From assembly GCA_003553165.1 (NCBI GenBank), contig PUOZ01000269.1, forward strand, positions 1 to 8,132: 8,132 nucleotides of DNA, in the 5' to 3' direction. The position numbers and the translations under genes are program-made. Positions within the stretch are counted from its first letter, which is position 1. Each line of letters starts with the position of its first letter. Source of the DNA: Thioalkalivibrio sp. Its GTDB lineage: Bacteria > Pseudomonadota > Gammaproteobacteria > Ectothiorhodospirales > Ectothiorhodospiraceae. Positions 7,922 through 8,132 of the stretch are shown here, one piece after another. Under the pieces are notes generated by a model. That model was given only the letters and a program-made list of their open reading frames with translations, ran no database searches and was not told where the DNA came from.

Positions 7922-8132
7922 ATGAACCTGAACGATCAAAGTGGCCCGACCCTGGTTGTCGGACCGGCATGGGTCGGCGACATGATCATGGCACAGAGCC
8001 TGTTCATCACTTTGCAACGTCTGCATCCAGAGCAACCGGTGGATGTACTGGCACCCGCGTGGAGCCTTCCCCTGCTGGAGCGCATGCCGGAGGTGCGGCG
8101 TGCCATCACCCTGTCAGCGGCCCATGGCGAAC
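7922..8132 (+). CDS. waaF: WaaF (RfaF), ADP-heptose:LPS heptosyltransferase II (N-terminal part only)
   Basis: WaaF adds the second L-glycero-D-manno-heptose to the inner core of lipopolysaccharide at the inner face of the cytoplasmic membrane. The visible 70 residues are typical of the GT9 N-terminal domain: LVVGPAWVGDMIMAQSLF (11-28), then VDVLAPAWSLPLLERMPEVRRAI (40-62), very close to E. coli WaaF. GT9 enzymes are about 340-350 residues, so about four fifths is outside the window. I chose the ATG at 7922; the ATG at 7914 leads to a stop after three codons. GGGAG at 7905-7909 is a possible ribosome binding site, rather far at 12 bases. It begins 47 bases after sprT on the same strand and may share its transcript. 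Confidence 0.93.
   Translation, partial: MNLNDQSGPTLVVGPAWVGDMIMAQSLFITLQRLHPEQPVDVLAPAWSLPLLERMPEVRRAITLSAAHGE

Noticed and set aside
7233..7970. 245-codon minus-strand open frame opposite sprT
   Set aside because: sprT has an intact HExxH and zinc ribbon in the opposite frame; this frame has no recognisable motif and crosses into waaF.

Overview
The window is GC-rich, tightly packed bacterial chromosome and looks like core gammaproteobacterial DNA. MreB, MreC, MreD, RNase D and WaaF all resemble their Escherichia coli counterparts closely. WaaF also points to a lipopolysaccharide-bearing Gram-negative. The high GC and the gatCAB operon divergent from mreBCD would fit a Chromatiales-like lineage such as Ectothiorhodospiraceae, but that placement is inference from recall. 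I see no mobile element, tRNA, rRNA or CRISPR array, and no gene-free stretch above about 125 bases.

Left part (1-2540, minus strand): gatC-gatA-gatB, the three subunits of the tRNA-dependent amidotransferase. gatB is cut by the window edge. The operon is divergent from mreB across a 121-base gap holding back-to-back promoter candidates.

Middle (2662-6704, plus strand): mreB-mreC-mreD, the cell-shape (elongasome) operon. It is followed after a 124-base gap with two hairpins by a DUF1244 gene that overlaps rnd (ribonuclease D). mreC has no usual start codon at the position homology demands. A perfect Shine-Dalgarno sequence lies 6 bases before an ATC codon there, so a non-canonical ATC start is proposed. 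A strong hairpin after rnd probably ends this block.

Right part (6793-8132): a minus-strand gene for a 147-residue coiled-coil plus putative winged-helix protein is divergent from a SprT-like zinc metalloprotease gene. Their predicted promoters share one near-palindromic -10 region in an AT-rich patch. Downstream of sprT, waaF (LPS heptosyltransferase II) begins and runs off the window.

Most genes are housekeeping: tRNA charging, cell-wall elongation, RNA processing and LPS core synthesis. The least familiar parts are the coiled-coil/winged-helix gene with its shared promoter, the TTG start of sprT without a ribosome binding site, the ATC start of mreC, and the DUF1244-rnd coupling.
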